A stretch of 36,898 bases of DNA, from assembly GCA_033557685.1 (NCBI GenBank), contig JAWQRN010000130.1:1-36898 (forward strand). Direction: 5' to 3'. The DNA is from Sperchopsis tessellata (lineage: Eukaryota; Arthropoda; Insecta; Coleoptera; Hydrophilidae). Positions 10,890 through 22,794 of the stretch are shown here, piece after piece. The translations under genes and the position numbers were made by a program. Numbering within the stretch: position 1 is the first letter of the stretch; the number at the start of each line of letters is the position of its first letter. A model generated the notes under the pieces. That model worked only from the letters and a program-made list of their open reading frames with translations. It did not search any database and had not been told where the DNA came from.

Positions 10890-11175
10890 AAATTGGACAA
10901 CATTGGAGTTAGATCTCAGTTCACTCGTTCAATTTGTCCATTAGATTTTGGGGATCCCGATGCTATCTTTATGTGGATGATATTATTTTCTTTCAAAAAT
11001 TCATCAAACTGTTGTGATGTGAAACAAGTACCTCTATTAGAGATAATCCTAACAGGAGACTATAATTTAGTTGATTTCAAATCGTACAACTTAACAAACT
11101 GCAAGCATCTATAATTTCAAATATATATTTTTTATTTGTGGGTTTTTTTTCTAAGGGACCATAATGGTCAATGTG
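10890..11175 (-). pseudogene. Gypsy integrase core (decayed)
   Basis: The minus strand reads HIDHYGPL (first catalytic Asp), then IISNRGTCFTSQQFDEFL, then SPKSNGQIERVN (catalytic Glu) followed by a stop. The second catalytic position is Asn rather than Asp in SNRGT (about 11029-11045), so the active site is lost. The open plus-strand frame at 10830-11114 is an antisense shadow. Confidence 0.8.
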
Positions 11176-11357
11176 GATTGTTTAAAGGGTTTATCCCCTT
11201 TAGGTATATTGTGCAAAACAGAAGGAATTTTACCATGTAGAGTGGAATACTTTATACACTTAATACAATTTTAAATATATCCTATAACCTTAGCTCTAAA
11301 ATTTGGGAACCAATAAACCTGCATAAGGTATTCTATTCTCTTATCGGAATCTATATG

Positions 11358-11772
11358 CTATAGAATATCATGGCAATTAAAAATAACATTTTGTTCTATA
11401 GAAAGTGGAACATAAAACAATACTTTTCTATCATTTTTCCGGTATACTAGGCCATTTTGCAATTCATAGTTTTTATCTTCTTGCTCTAATAGGTCAAATT
11501 TTAATTTTTTAATATCCACGTCTAAATTTTGTGCAATAGGTAAATTTTGCTCAAATGTATTTTCTTTCAAGAACCATTATAGAATTAAGATAAAATAAAA
11601 TCTTTTGATAAACCTTTGAAACACAGACGGAGCATTGGTTAATCCAAACGGCATTTTCAAATATTCGAACTGGGTAATAAAAGATGTACTTAACAGAATT
11701 TCTCGCCATTCTAACATGATGAAAGCCATTTTTTAAATCTAAACATGTAAAATATTTCTTTTCTTTCAGCAT
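11358..11772 (-). pseudogene. Gypsy RT fragment joined to pre-integrase spacer
   Basis: The 11551-11772 frame begins LKEKKYFTCLDLKNGFHHVR, the gypsy RT block before the FGL motif. It then degrades (INQCSVCVSKVYQKILFYL resembles TNAPSVFQRFINKIF). The next frame, 11358-11570, already encodes the spacer region near the integrase zinc site (NGLVYRKNDRKVLFYVP). The RT YxDD segment and RNase H between them are absent, so an internal deletion lies near 11575. Confidence 0.8.
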
Positions 11773-12419
11773 ATCTAATTGATCATCTATTAATGGAAGG
11801 GGGTAATGGTCTCAAATTGTTATCTTATTTAACTCTGTAGTCGATGAACATTCTTCATTTTCTGTTCTTTTTATTAACTAAAATTATAGGACTGCAGTAA
11901 GGGGAAAAACTAGCTCTGATTATGTTATTTTTCATTAAATCATCTAAAATTATTTACAATTCTTGCTTTTCTGAAAAAGCTAATTTTCGTTGACGAAAAA
12001 CGAAAGGTTGCTCATGTTTTACAAAAATATTCATTTCATATCCCACTGGAGGTTGTTCTGGATTAATGCTATTTATATATAATTCTCAGAAATTAAATAA
12101 TTAATTTGATTTTGTGTTTTAAAATCTAATTCGGGGTTTATTTAAATTGGCTTGTCACTTGACTCAATCAACATAATTTCCTGTATCGCATTTACAACAT
12201 TCTTATTAACATGTGTAATGTTAAATTGGTCACCCAAAACAATTTTGAGGTTTGGTAAACGGTAAAATCTCTACACTATCATTGGCATGTTCATTGTGTC
12301 ATCGCATACTACATAAAAAATTATTGGAGTAAGTACATTATCAATTACAATAGTTTTCCTAAATATACCTATAATATTAGCTTAGCTCCATTCACGCCAA
12401 AATTTGGATTAGTTAAACC

Positions 12420-12520
12420 ATCAACTGAATCATATGCACTTATTGGTAAATATGTTGACCTTACTAAAGTACTTGTGTCCAGTATCGCTTTTAATTTATT
12501 GCTACTACCATCTTCGTTAA
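12420..12520 (-). pseudogene. Gypsy aspartic protease-like remnant
   Basis: A frame reads KLKAILDTSTLVRSTYLPI, resembling the ALIDTGS active-site loop of retroelement proteases. DTS replaces DTG. It sits between the gag and RT remnants, the expected place. Confidence 0.5.
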
Positions 12521-12678
12521 AGTGCAACTCCACTGGTACTTCATAAATGTTGTTTCTTACCAGTAACTGCCATTGTCGTACTATCGAGTGATGCCTGCCT
12601 CCAACTGATTAGAGGTTTGTCTCCTTTCCGCAGTCGGTTGTTTCGCCTTTGTCGTCACCTGTCTTGCGTTGGCTGTCT

Positions 12679-12948
12679 TCAGTTCGGGTAATCTCTTCTG
12701 ATATGGTCCCTGCAGCCACATTCCAAACAGCTCCCTCGTTCTCTTCTTGGCTGGGTACAGTTCGTGGATATATGGCCTTTATCGCTGCAATTGTAGCAGC
12801 GACTATTACTTGTGCGTACTACATCACTACTTGAAGCGTTGACGAGAGAGGGTTGCCTTTGATTGGCTACTTGCACAGCATGACACTCATTCAATGGAAT
12901 CTCATTCATTTTAATTATTAAATGGCTAAGATTTGTAAAATCCTTCAT
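12679..12948 (-). pseudogene. Gypsy gag nucleocapsid fragment with CCHC zinc knuckles
   Basis: An 89-codon frame contains a complete CX2CX4HX4C knuckle (CYNCSDKGHISTNC). A second knuckle (CLECGCRDHIRRDY) has Tyr in place of the last Cys. This matches the double zinc knuckle of insect gypsy gag proteins. Upstream gag was not recognised. Confidence 0.85.
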
Positions 12949-13457
12949 TCTAGCTAGTGATTGTAGATGGGGTTGTCAAACCCTTCTATAATGTATGTTA
13001 TCATGTCACTTTCTCTTATATTAAGTTTGTTACCAAGTAAAACCTTATCCGAATAGTATGCCAAGAATTTCTCTGATTTTTTCCGTCTACCCTCAAAGCG
13101 CCACCAAATCTTCTTTTACTGAGAACATATTCTCCATTTCCCGCTTAAATTCATCATACTCCAAGCTAACATAATCGGGTTTACTGTAGAACCAATTCAA
13201 AGCTTGATCACGTAATTTGCTCACCAAACTTAAAAGTCTATCACTCTCAACTCCAAAACGTTCTTGAACTCTGTCTATCTTCGGGGATCCACTAAATTCG
13301 GGAATTTCAACTCATCCAGTATAAAATTAAGTTGTCCATGTGCTTCCACAACACGTGGTTCTTGATCTTGACTTTGTTCTGTCAATTCAAAAATATTGGT
13401 TCTAAAACAATTTTAAAAACCAACGGAGCAATATTCTATACCCCACACCTGATAAAT

Positions 13458-13641
13458 TGTAGGGATGTGTCAAGTTTCTTAAGATTGAAATTATAATCAG
13501 TTTCTCTCGTACCACTAGTTTATTTTCATTTTAGGACCACAACGTAAAGTAACATAAACTGAACTGAACTCGTCTCTCCGTTGCTAAGCAAACACTCTAA
13601 AGTAATGGGCGCTAAATTTAAATTAAAAAATATCGATTACA
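13458..13641 (-). repeat. Gypsy 5' LTR (184 bp)
   Basis: This is the partner of 9984-10190, sharing TGTAGGGATGTGTCA at one end and ATATCGATTACA at the other. It is shorter by an internal deletion near 13600. No clear tRNA primer-binding site was recognised next to it. Confidence 0.9.
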
Positions 13642-13689
13642 TATAAAATTACTGCACACTATCCAGCGAATCGAAATTAATACGAGTAC

Positions 13690-15270
13690 GAAAATAAATT
13701 GAAAAAGATGCAATGGGATGTTATAGGGCTGAGCGAAGTCAAAACACAATGAAAAGAGCTTATTAAAATGCAAACTGGCCATATTTTACACTACCGTGGC
13801 ACTAATAATGGAAAATATAGTGGAGTAGGTTTCATGATTCACAAAGCACACAAATACAGAATAGTCAAATTTGAGAGTACATCTGAAAGAGTCGTACAAT
13901 TTGAAAGATTTCTAAGCGGCATAAACTACGAACTCTGCAAATATATGCCACAACAAGCAGCAATTCACAGGAGACGGTCGAAGCGTTCTATGAATAGGTC
14001 GCAGGAGATTTTACAGCAAAATTTGCAGAATAAAACACCAGGAATCAGGTTGGAGATGTATTTTGGAAGAAAAAATGAACAAAGCAACAGATTTGTAGAA
14101 TTTTCAGAACCAAAAAGTCTGCTGTAGCAAATATTAAGTTTGCTAAGTAAACGTCACGAAAATAGACCTGGCAAGGTCATAACAACATCATAAACAAAAT
14201 TATCTACATACTCAATAATAGAAAAGCCATCATACAAAACTGCATACTTCTGAACCGTTTTGACACTGAACGTGATCACCTTTTGGTTATATATAGAATA
14301 ACTTTAAATGCAAAATTTAAAAGTCAACAGCTATAGCAGAAAAATGAACTAAAATCTAATCATGAAGTATTTCAACTAGAACTTAAGAACATATTTGCTG
14401 CTCTGGAAGAATACAATGATGCCGATAATATGTTTTATATAATAACTGATACGACCAGAGTAATAGATGGCACTGCCAATGTTAAAAAGGAGTCGAAAAT
14501 GTTCGCACATACTATCTTAGATACAGAGACATATGATTGGAAATAAGCAAATAGGTGAGAGAGTTAACGGTAGAGAGGAAATTCTTGAAGTAGTTACAAA
14601 ATTTTACCTAGAACTATATCGAGATGAACGTATCTTAATAAACATCTCTTCCGAAGAAGACGTTTCACTAACATTACCCTTAGAAATTGAACATGCTATA
14701 AAACTAATAAAGTGTACTAGGCGAAGATGGGATGACCGTTGATATACTAAAATGGCCGGAGATAAGATATATACATTTCTGATAAAACTGTATACAGCAT
14801 GCATAGAAACAAAAGGGATACCAGCATTTTTGAACAACGTAAGAATTATTTTGATCCACAAAGAAGGAAATAAAGAAGACCTGAAAACATACCATCTAAT
14901 CAGTCTCACATATGTGGCTTATAAGATCCTTACCAAAATAATTACAAACCGCCTTACATACCAATTCTGCACGCGAATTGATTTCTAGAAGTAATTAGTA
15001 TAACCTGCCACTATACTAATATTTTGTGTGACTACGAGAAAGCATTTCACTCGATTAAGACATGTGTAGTTATTAAAGCTTTGGTCCAAAATGGTATTTC
15101 ATCTGCCTATACAGAGGCTGATTAAAAACATCTATCAAAAATTACATCAAAAGTAAAAGTAAATCCGAGAATTAGATTGGGAAAAAAATATTGACCTGGA
15201 TTCTGAAAGTAAAGATGTAAGTCTTAGGACGAATCTTACTAAAACGAAAATAATGTTCTGTGGGATAGCT
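13690..15270 (+). mobile_element. RTE-type non-LTR retrotransposon remnant (endonuclease and partial RT)
   Basis: Frames in element order: DVIGLSEVKTQ (about 13720), the start of the apurinic-type endonuclease; YSGVGFMIHKAHKYRIVKF within 13768-14127, the usual GVGF-K block; PLEIEHAIKLIKCTR at the end of 14533-14742; LISLTYVAYKILTKIITNRL near 14896-14970, the RT ISLL-YKI-TK-I-NRL block; DYEKAFHSIKT near 15031, the catalytic DYEKAFD box; and NLTKTKIMFCG near 15220-15255, the KTKVM block. The segment between the last two, including the YADD box, is deleted. Stops and shifts are frequent. It starts about 50 bases right of the gypsy 5' LTR. Confidence 0.85.
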
Positions 15271-17648
15271 ATGCCAAACAATGTGTACATCTGTAACATC
15301 ATATATGTATTTTTGACAGATATTTCTTTAGAGATAGTGCGAAGACAAAGCTAGCATGTAGTACAGTTGCAATAAATTTAAGTCGCAAATTCCTTTATGT
15401 TTGAAACGCAGGTCCTCGATTAGTGTGTTTTACCAGTGATAATGTGTGCTAGTGAGATGTGCACATTGAAGGTTCTGCATATACAGAAGTTTTCAAACAA
15501 CGCAAAGAAGTTTTAAGGGATATATGATGGATTTAAGAATTAGTGATAGAAGGCGCTTTACGTGAAGAAAAAGTCAGGCTAAGGTCAGGGATGTTATAGT
15601 GTCTGAAAAAATGGACATAGGTAGGACATCTTGGCCAAAGGAATTAACTTTGTGGGAATATATAGACAACATATAGTAAGTAATTGGAGACCACGTACAT
15701 TATTTCCGTTGGAACACTGGATACGGAAAAATTCCCATTTGTGATGGTCTAATACATGTCGTTGATGAAAATAGACCAACTCTAAATAAAAAAGGTAACG
15801 TTTAGCGGTTATTTGAAGATGTGCTCAAACTCTTTATTATAACGTTCTCGTAATTGTTATAATTCACAATATGTATAAGTAGGCAAATTTTAATTAAATA
15901 TGTAATATGTTAATTGTAATATATTTAGTACATCGCAAGTTATTTGCAGTATAACTGGCTGAATGGTTTGTTTACTAGAATATATATTTTACTGCAAAAT
16001 CATACATCCAGGAATAATTACTATATCTGAATTCATATTTCTTACTTGTTTTCATTTTATCTGCTCCATGCATGTATCTAAAACAAGATTCCTCTTATTT
16101 CTGTTTCTTCTGATGTGTCTTACTTAAGTAGTTTTTATCCCACTATCAACAGTTTACATTTTGTCCGCTCTTTCCCCTAGAACCTAAAAATAATTTCTTT
16201 TGGAATTTTTTGGGTTTTGTTTTTTATTTTAGAATTAAGTATTGTGGATGTTTGATACCATCTGCAAGTATACTGAACGTTGAACATAATTGCCACTTTT
16301 GATGTTTCATTTCCAGGAGGCTGGAAATAGACCAAATATGGTTGTTTGATCCACGTTCATTAAAGTCTACGGGATAATCATGTATCTTTCTAAACATATG
16401 ATATGATGCTGGTAAACATTTAGTATTCCTTCACATTCCATCGACAATTTCTGTTTTAATGTTATATGTCATCGTAAAATCCAACCATTGCTACTTATCA
16501 ATCCGCACCATCTTGAACTAACTTGTAATTATGTTCAGGGATGTTTCCAATTTTTGCGATTTCACAATTCACATGTTTTTAATCGAATGGTTTTTACTTT
16601 TACTTCTAATCTTTTTAATCAATTGTTTCAAAATGGCTCAACGGAAACACGAAGCTCCTTTCTTGTTGAGGACATTAAGATTTTTCAACGTATTTTTTGC
16701 ACCAATACATTTTTTAATGTTCCAGCAACTCGGATTACCATAATTTTTGAAGATCGAAGAAGAAATTGCAACTGAAAACTCGACTTATATTCGAACAAAT
16801 ACGTTACGACAACAGCTACCCTGTTTGTTGTCCCTTCTGGACGTTCACTTAGCCTGGTCTCTGGATGAACTGTGTGCAGTTCTTGTGAAGGGTGTATTGA
16901 TATGTATTTTCTTTGGGTGTATTTATGCATCTCCGGGACCACAGGTGTTTGACCAGATGTACCTACTCGTACTAAATAGTACGGCGCGAAACAAATCATT
17001 TCTGTAAGTACTATAATTTAAAGTATCCATTTTATGAGTAATTGTTGGCTGCCATAAAAGTCAAAATAATATTTACTTTTTATAATTCAAAATTTCGGTA
17101 TGTTTAAAATATGTTTTGTTTTTTTTTTATTTCAGAAAATGTACCAGCCGCATTGCATTCCTACCAGCTGTTTGAAACCAACCAAAAAAGATATAAATGA
17201 GACGTGAATAAGATGGGCACTTTACAGTAATTGAACATGAACAAATTATTACAGTTTACTATAATGAAGAATGTTTAATATAATACACTAATAAGGAAAA
17301 GGTCAAATATGATCTTAGTAACATATTTACAATATTTAAATGCATGGAGTACTTCAAATACGTGTGTGTTTTGCTTAGGATGTCTTGTAGAAAATATAAA
17401 GAGTTCTAAATCGTCGACTTCAGACAACTCCAATTCAAATTCTCCAGTTGCTACACTCTAATCCTCTATCATAAAATGTAGCTGCCAAAGTACACAAATA
17501 CGTATCGATTGGTTCGTCGTAGCCTAAGATGTAAGGAATCCTATGTCCAAGCTATCTACAAAAATCAAATTCTTAGGATTGGAAATGGGAGGAATGCTCT
17601 AAGTAATAACACTACGTATTAGAAATTAAATTAACAAGCCATTGGTAC
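15271..17648. other. Unassigned stretch with short coding-like frames
   Basis: No gene could be assigned. A plus-strand frame near 15595-15790 reads MDIGRTSWPKELTLWEYID and then YFRWNTGYGKIPICDGLI, broken by stops; the family is unknown. Overlapping frames at 16488-17007 (95 and 86 codons plus, 104 minus) show no motif. The part 17545-17648 shares GAGGAATGCTCTAAGTAA with 26660-26677 and runs up to an LTR, so it may be an internal end of an LTR element. Confidence 0.4.
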
Positions 17649-17954
17649 TGTTAGGAAACTACTGCGGAACTTCTATACCACTAAACGATACCATAATCTG
17701 CAATCGAAGATACTAGAGCAAATAATCCAGTCGCGTCCGCTCAGCATGTCCTCCAGTTATCTAGCTTTGATTTCTAATGGCGATATATAAGCAACTAGGC
17801 CCACTACGGAAGTGCGAATTATGCGAACAGTTATTATACCCGCTATAACTGTATAAGTTATTATTGTGTTAATGTAAATTACGGACATTAAAAAAAATAA
17901 ATACACTTTAAATTTGTCGAATAGTTTTTTTGTGAACTCAGTAGAAGCATACCA
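17649..17954 (+). repeat. LTR of the TGTTAxGA family, plus orientation
   Basis: It begins TGTTAGGAAACTACTGCGGA and contains AATAAATACACTTTAAA. Near its end, TTTGTCGAATAG is followed by TGAACTCAGTA. These match the solo LTR at 23863-24231 and the LTRs at 28875-29206 and 29876-30269. Its left flank is GTAC; no matching right flank was found, so the right border is approximate. Confidence 0.8.
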
Positions 17955-20900
17955 ATAATATGATAACCGTATGCCTTTGTATTATGTAGGTACCTTTATT
18001 TTAACTGCTGTTTTCAATTCAGACCGCATACTTAGAGTTAAGTATAGTCTTAATCCTAATTAATAGGAGAGAATAATATAGATTTTAAATGTAATAAAAT
18101 ATTAAATTATTTACCGTAACTATTTTTTATGAGAATGTAAAATTATAGTATGTTGACTTCAATTCACAATCATTTTATTAGTTTCAACATTATTATATTG
18201 AAGTTTTTAGCATTGTTTTAAAGGGAAGTATTATGCTATAACTGTTTTGAGTGTATCAAATTATTGACTTTACACTATATATTACCGGTATAAAGATATC
18301 AAAATTTTTATTTTTATTAAAAATATAATATTTTATTTCGGGAATATTTTCAAACATACGATATCAACATATTAAATACACTATAAATTATTGTTTCCTT
18401 GTTCACACTTTAATGTATGTTTTAGAAACTTGATAAATCAAATCTTAAAACATTATTAAACTGGTCTTGTGCGGCAACAAATTTAAATACATATGCGTAA
18501 ATGGCAATTTCGTGTAAATTAAATATTCAATTCACGAAATGTTACTTCAGTTGCAAAATTGTACATTGCTATACCTCTCATAATGTGCTTACTCGTAATT
18601 GTACAACCATATACAAGATATCAAATATGTATCGTATTTCTAGAACACCAAATTATTAACAGAACAGGGCTCATAAAGTCTGAATGGCAGAAACACTGTT
18701 TCCATTGAATTCGGTTTGTTCTTATATTTTTCGATATACCTATGTATGTATTTTATATAGACTTGGCTGCTTGGTTGGATGTCTGATTTATCAAATATCG
18801 ATATATATTAAATACATATCTGTCGAATACATAACATAAACTGGCTAAAATCTATTAAAATGTAAACTACACATAAAACAAGTTAAAATCCATTAAAATT
18901 AAAATTATTATGCAAACGCTCCTAAATATATAGTAACTACACAGAGGGAAGTGTAATCGGACCGACGTATTGCAAATAATATGGATATGTACAGACATTT
19001 TACAAGCAACTAAATGTACATATGTCCTATTATAGAAACTTATGGAATTTTTGCAATATGTGCTTGATTTTATTAAACTAAAAGCAACTAGAAATAATAT
19101 TTGCGATATTAAAAAGGTGGCCATACCTCAAAAATAGTAATTCATTTAACTTTTTCACAATTTCTGCTATTCTCTATTCTGCTTATGTTGATAATCATAG
19201 TTATCGCATCTAAGTATTTTTTCCTGCATAGCTGATAACAAACGTATTTATATTTATGACAGTGTCGGCTCAAATTTTATGTTGCGCTAGGTAAATAAAA
19301 TTTAGTTATGCCAGTAGATATGTGCTGCAGACGACTTTTTCAAAGTGGGCATGGAATGTATAATAATATAAAGTCAACTCCAAAAACTCGCAGGATTTAA
19401 CTTCAAAATCCGCATAACGTCAACCATTCATAGTTAGTTTATATATTTTCTATGGATATCTTTTATTTATATTAATCAAATAACGAATACCGCGGACGGT
19501 TTGCGGAAAAACGTACTCAATGTTTACTCCGCTTCGCTTGAAGCCTACTTCTGTGGGCTTCTTAGCGCGACACGCATGTTTATCACTTAAATATAGCGTG
19601 GAAATGATATGTCAACTTATAGGACTTCCGTTTGAGACACCATATGGCGAGGAGGTTCATCTGTTCGTGTCTCCATTTAGTGTTAATTGTATCATTAATC
19701 ATCGCATTAATCCTTACTTAGTCAATGGATCTATGAAAAACGGAATGTGTATTTAGTGTTGTGTTTCGTCCGTCCACGTGTAGATTAGATTTAACTATTA
19801 GAATGCAAAGCCACCTTTATGGATTTGTACTGGAATTGAATGACAGAGTATAAAGGAGCCGAATGAAGAGAAAACAAGAATATCAGAAGAGAAGTATATA
19901 AATTACTAGATACTGCGAGGGCAACTTTAGTCGAGATCCCATATAAATAGGGCAACTTAACGCAACTTGTTTTCTGGTAAATTTAATTAATATAAATAAA
20001 TAATAACCATACAAAACATGAACCAGACTGTGAATTTTTGAGGTTTTGCAAATTTTTAAGTTCATCCTGCGAGATTTGGGAATTGACTTTACACAAACCA
20101 CTTAGTCATTGATAGTTTTAAGGGAACTTTTAATATCTCCATTACATGAACACTATGTAAATTATTCTTTGCCGACATGTATTTTTTTCTTTTTTTTTTA
20201 TCGTACGTCTGACAGTAAAGTGTCTCGTTCTGTTCAAGATATAAAGTAGGGGTTCTCATTTATGGCACCCGCGGGATACCGATCTACCTATGAAAATACG
20301 GACGCAATAAATTCAAGAGCTCTCAATTATTTATAAAAATAAACATAATCGCGTTGGGCTTTCAAGTAGATACTAAAGAATATTTTCTCTTTTTTAGGTT
20401 CCATTTGTCCTTCTTTATAGCACATGTATTTGTATAGTGTACCTACCTATTTCTTTTTTTTTTATAAATATATTTTAATAGTTTTTTGACCTCTTTAATA
20501 AATGATATTTTTGCAACCGGTAGTAACTATGAAGGGCACAAGTTTTAATTCCACAACTAGTACCGAAGGAAATACATTTTAGTTGGTCCCGTAGTAACAA
20601 CACGTATTTAGTTGTGGTTTGATATTTGTAGAGTTAAGACCACCATTATGATAATAGAGCAGCGTTTGTGTGCCTAAAATTATTCAACTACCTACTTTTA
20701 AATAAGTGTTTGCCACAGATCTGTGCATTTATTTTTAAGAGGAAGTAAGATAATTTTTAAAATTCGTTAAAAAAAATAAAAAATCTCCATAGACCAAAAC
20801 TTTCTTCAGAAATAACTGCAAATAATTACTTGTTCGTGGAATAATCATATTTGATTAAAATAAAAATTAAATAATGAAGCTATTTCTAAACCATTAAATG

Positions 20901-21289
20901 TTCATTAATTGCAATTAAATGATGTGGAAAAAAGGGAAAAAATAAAATTTAATATAACAAGTAGTATTGCACAAAATTGACAAATAGAAAGTCGGCAACT
21001 TCAGAATGATTTATTATATTTTGTAATTATACAAGATATCCGGAATGATATGACAGTAGCAGTTGTAGATTTAACAACTGGAGCTTTGAAAAAAGATTAT
21101 CTTTTTTTTTAAATCGAAACGAGTTTTCTTATTTTTGTTTTCTTCATTTCTGAATTAGGGGGAGCGACATTTGCGTGGCAAATTATACACATTCATTTAC
21201 CATCACAAACAAAAATTCTTCTTTCTAATCATTGTTGTAATGAGACGTATTTTCTTTTTAAGCAGTAGGTCATTCATTATTTAAGGTAA
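17955..21289. other. Long AT-rich stretch, nothing assigned
   Basis: No host exon was recognised on either strand. The longest frames (18867-19124 minus, 19520-19756 plus, 19883-20101 minus) carry no motif. A less AT-rich patch lies at 19490-19760. AGTAGGGGTTCTCATTTATG at about 20247 resembles the terminal word of some hAT transposons, but no partner was found. Confidence 0.5.
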
Positions 21290-21608
21290 TGAGACTCATA
21301 CTGGAGTATTGAAGACTACCTCCAATGTAAATAGTTCCCGTGTCATCTATGAAAGGATGGAGCGGCAGCCAAGTCTTCAACAAAGTGAATTCTGGTGCGA
21401 AGTAAAACTGTAGGGACAAATGAATTGTGCGAATTATAAGAGACTAGTGTAGAGCAAGAGTTGTTAGCGATTCAGAACAGAACGGAAGTATTGGTATACA
21501 AATGATTATGATACCAACGAAGGCTCGAAACGACAAAACATTGCCAGCGGGTGAAACTGGAAAACTACGTGAATATATTTAAGCGCACACTAGAGTACTG
21601 AGTTTGTG

Positions 21609-22208
21609 TTACCAGTGATACAGTGTATGAGGTATAAATTCTAATGGGTCTGATTTAAAAATTTTGTTGTTGGTACTAGGGGTCCGATAAAGCCTGATCT
21701 CCATAATGGATCGTCTTGCGAGAATAAGAAGTCCTCTGGATGCAACATCAGCAGAATTTATTTTCGGTGTCAATATGATGCCACATCTGACAAGAGTTTG
21801 ATGTTGTGTGATTGTCATCCTGTGGGGTACAAATGTCTTCAAAGTAAGGCGCAGCATCTGAAGCCATGAGTATACAATTGTAGAGTCAGTGGAAGGATAC
21901 GATATGTTAATATTTAGAGAATTCAAGAAGAGTTTAAGTGATAAATATACTTGTGATAACAACATTACGACACATATTTCTAGCAATGGTATTGATATTG
22001 TTTTCTTAGGAGCCAAGTGACTTTTTGACTTAAGAAGAGAGATATAGTGAAGGTTTTCCTGATAATCATTTGTTCTGATATAGATACGTAGCCTAAATCG
22101 AATGCATTGCAAAAGAATAAAACAAATAGTATGGCAATTTTTTGTGTTGACTATATGGTTAGTGTACATATCTTCTAGTGAGGTTTGTGACAGAGAGGTG
22201 GGAATCAA
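21609..22208 (-). pseudogene. BEL/Pao RNase H-like domain fragment
   Basis: This 199-codon frame is the longest in the window. LKSKSHLAPKKTISIPLLEI matches the conserved VAPLKTISIPRLEL block. STDSTIVYSW matches the TDSTIVLSW box. SADVASRG matches the NSADIASRG signature. It lacks RT upstream and integrase downstream in the same frame, so it is a fragment of a dead polyprotein. Confidence 0.9.
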
Positions 22209-22326
22209 TGAAAAAACATTTTTAGAATTGCTTGACCATTTATGAGAGAGAAACCACGGTTTGATAAAAGTTGAACAATTTGTGTTTTATGTGAGTGAGT
22301 CTCTTCAATGGTGTCTGCTTCAGTAA

Positions 22327-22566
22327 TCACATCATCAACATATATAGAGTTAAGGAGTACTTTTGATGCCTCAGGAAAAGCTGACCTTCATCTTCTACTA
22401 ATTGGCAGATTACCTGAAGGGCTAGAAATATATCTGAACTTCTTGCATAGCTCAAATTTGAAATATTATATTGAAAGACATAATAAGGAGGGTTGACTAG
22501 TATCTCACAATGCATCTTAATAATGTCTGCATTAAAAACTGCAGAATGAATTGTAACATTTCTCAA
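22327..22566 (-). pseudogene. BEL/Pao reverse transcriptase fragment
   Basis: The frame contains FNADIIKMHCEILVN (normally ADI-KMY-QI-V) and then LALQVICQLVEDEGQ, which precedes the catalytic box. At that box the expected YVDD reads as YMLMM, so the active site is lost. Confidence 0.8.
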
Positions 22567-22794
22567 TGTTTAGTATTCATCATGAAAAAATATCCCTTAA
22601 GTGATTCTTCCAGTAATACTTATACTCTGTCTAGATTGAACATCATTTTGACATCTAACAGATAAGTGCCTCTTCTCCAGGGTGCGCACCAATTTTTAAG
22701 CAATGGTTTTTCAGTAAGTGACCAAAATGGTGCTAGTTGGCGCTTGTCTTAGTGAACAATATTCGTGAGTTTTATACACAGCGAATATTCCATA

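Larger units (their letters stand above)
9984..13641 (-). mobile_element. Decayed Ty3/gypsy LTR retrotransposon (3.66 kb)
   Basis: Two LTRs (9984-10190 and 13458-13641), each bounded TG...CA, flank a minus-strand internal region. In coding order: gag zinc knuckles (12679-12948), a protease-like ILDTSTLV (about 12440-12500), RT LDLKNGFHHVRM (about 11735), a spacer frame (11358-11570), integrase core (about 10890-11175) and integrase C-terminus (10422-10604). Frames are shifted and interrupted. The RT part that should carry the YxDD box, and the RNase H, are missing near 11575. Intact relatives are about 5 kb. Left flank GATA and right flank TATA give at best a 3-of-4 match as a target duplication. 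GAGGACGATC before the 3' LTR is typical of gypsy elements. Confidence 0.9.
21290..22700 (-). mobile_element. BEL/Pao retrotransposon pol remnant
   Basis: Minus-strand frames in element order: FNADIIKMHCEILVNPP and then ALQVICQLVEDEGQ (22327-22566), the BEL RT block ending at YVDD, where the frame reads YMLMM; LLKSKSHLAPKKTISIPLLE, then STDSTIVYSWLQ, then KINSADVASRGLL (21609-22208), the BEL RNase H-like region; and LPLHPFIDDTGTIYIGGSLQ (about 21330-21395), the block before the integrase zinc site, usually LNPFLDEGLIRVGGRL. Frames are shifted and no LTR pair was found around it. Confidence 0.88.

Noticed and set aside
10830..11114. 94-codon plus-strand frame
   Set aside because: Antisense shadow of the gypsy integrase core, which reads SPKSNGQIERVN on the minus strand.
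12649..12834. 61-codon plus-strand frame
   Set aside because: Antisense to the gypsy gag zinc-knuckle frame.
14604..14909. 101-codon minus-strand frame and an overlapping 63-codon frame
   Set aside because: Antisense to the RTE reverse transcriptase remnant.
16488..17007. Overlapping frames on both strands considered as a gene
   Set aside because: Mutually overlapping, no motif, no splice-consistent neighbours. Left as unassigned.
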